A stretch of 37,132 bases of DNA from Candidatus Zhuqueibacterota bacterium (lineage in GTDB: Bacteria > Zhuqueibacterota > Zhuqueibacteria > Oceanimicrobiales > Oceanimicrobiaceae): positions 1 through 37,132 of the forward strand of contig JAJDAD010000017.1 of NCBI GenBank assembly GCA_029262055.1. Reading direction: 5' to 3'. The position numbers were made by a program, and so were the translations under genes. Position 1 is the first letter of the stretch; each line of letters starts with the position of its first letter. This document shows positions 36,618 through 37,132 of the stretch, in pieces. A model generated the notes under the pieces. It was not told the DNA's origin. It saw nothing but the letters and a program-made list of their open reading frames with translations, and searched no databases.

Positions 36618-36721
36618 TCCCCTCCAAACGCGCAACGCGCGCGGAGGGACAGGTTCAAATCGCGCTCAGCGTTTTGAACCGGGGTGGGTACGCCTTCCTC
36701 CGCTGGTCACGCACCCACCCC
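36618..36721. repeat. Three-hairpin repeat element
   Basis: Three consecutive stems fill about 104 bases: CCCTCC (36620-36625) with GGAGGG (36643-36648); GGTTCAAA (36652-36659) with TTTGAACC (36673-36680); and GGGGTGGGT (36681-36689) with ACCCACCCC (36713-36721). All arms are perfect. The layout looks like a dispersed palindromic intergenic repeat or a miniature element. No second copy was noticed in this window, so repeat status is inferred from structure. Confidence 0.6.
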
Positions 36722-37132
36722 TGATTAGAAACTTAAGTGTACTCACAATTGCTTTGCTGGCCGCCTGCGGCGAACCTGTCGACCTTGCGCGGGAAACAGA
36801 AAAACTCCTGCAAACGGATCGCGATTTTTCGAAGAGTTCGCAAGAGATTGGCGCACCCGATGCCTTTTACCGTTACATGATCGATGATGCTCTTCAGCTT
36901 CCGCACGGGGGCAATCCCGTCATCGGACGCGATAGCATCCGAGCGCAAATGTCGGACGGACCGGAAGTGCAGCTCACCTGGACGCCGGAAGAAGCCGAGG
37001 TCGCTCTGCAGGGAGATCTTGGCTACACCTGGGGAAACTACCTGGCAACCTGGAAAGACGCCGAGGGAATCACACAGAAAGGGCGTGGGAAATATCTTAA
37101 CATCTGGAAGAAACAAGCCGATGGCGAGTGGA
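36721..37132 (+). CDS. DUF4440/SnoaL-like lipoprotein, partial, start codon unclear
   Basis: An open frame continuing off the window. From 36721 it reads LIRNLSVLTIALLAAC, a lipoprotein signal with the lipobox Cys at 36766-36768, then an NTF2-like body: DAFYRYMIDDALQLPHGGNPVIGRDSI, a PEVQLTWTPEEAEVA strand and a GYTWGNYLATWKD strand. This matches DUF4440/SnoaL-like proteins of unknown ligand. No ATG, GTG or TTG stands at the expected signal start; the codon there is CTG, the end of the hairpin repeat. In-frame ATGs at 36538 and 36595 would put repeat-encoded residues ahead of the signal. The frame is open back to the EamA stop. The gene may be altered by the repeat. Confidence 0.7.
   Translation, partial: MIRNLSVLTIALLAACGEPVDLARETEKLLQTDRDFSKSSQEIGAPDAFYRYMIDDALQLPHGGNPVIGRDSIRAQMSDGPEVQLTWTPEEAEVALQGDLGYTWGNYLATWKDAEGITQKGRGKYLNIWKKQADGEW

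Noticed and set aside
1-37132. CRISPR array, insertion sequence, prophage or integrase
   Set aside because: No regularly spaced direct repeats, transposase-like proteins or phage genes were seen in the window.

Overview
The window comes from a Gram-negative, diderm bacterium. It encodes outer-membrane TonB-dependent receptors fused to carboxypeptidase-regulatory-like domains, a secreted protein with a FlgD-like/type-IX-like C-terminal domain, a PorV/PorQ-family protein, an MglA-type GTPase with roadblock partners, and sigma-54 regulation. This set fits the FCB superphylum, for example KSB1/Calditrichota-like lineages. Many genes have strong GGAGG-type ribosome binding sites and several promoters look like sigma-70 TTGACA/TATAAT, so typical Bacteroidota, which use other signals, are less likely. 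The assignment is inference from gene content; no marker phylogeny was run.

Layout. (1) 1-8097, minus strand: an apparent four-gene surface/secretion operon (DUF4397 lipoprotein, large SusC-like TonB receptor, ~1140-residue secreted protein, PorV-like protein cut by the window edge), with perfect intercistronic hairpins in two of the gaps. (2) 8468-19003, minus strand: a housekeeping run reading tRNA-Leu(UAG), tig, clpP, clpX, lon, engB, class V aminotransferase, short 3-phosphoglycerate dehydrogenase, NtrC-family regulator, NTF2-like secreted protein. Protein folding and degradation genes lead into a probable serine pathway. A near-consensus promoter precedes the tRNA, and a terminator-like hairpin separates clpX from lon. 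(3) 19199-21235, minus: a receiver-GAF-PAS-histidine kinase. (4) 21317-22236: about 0.9 kb without a convincing gene, holding a strong plus-strand terminator and possibly a small RNA. (5) 22237-24577, minus: metallophosphoesterase, roadblock, MglA GTPase, roadblock, with a good promoter; a polarity or signalling switch module. (6) 24786-32274, plus: two glycosyltransferases (GT2 and GT-C), a broken cmoA 5' fragment, a MazG-like hydrolase, a TAXI-type TRAP transporter (lipoprotein receptor plus fused permease), a DUF2333 protein and SixA. The cmoA stub and DUF2333, both families best known from Gammaproteobacteria, suggest lateral exchange. (7) 32301-35428, minus: a second TonB receptor with a partner lipoprotein under a TTGACA promoter whose -10 is flanked by an 8-bp inverted repeat. 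(8) 35596-37132, plus: an EamA transporter, a repeat of three consecutive hairpins, and a lipoprotein gene whose expected start codon falls at the end of that repeat.

The observations most worth following are the Asn in place of Asp in the ClpP triad, the cmoA remnant fused to the mazG leader, the three-hairpin repeat at a gene start, the operator-like repeat around a TonB promoter, and the roadblock-MglA-roadblock-phosphoesterase operon. No CRISPR array, transposase, phage gene or rRNA was seen.
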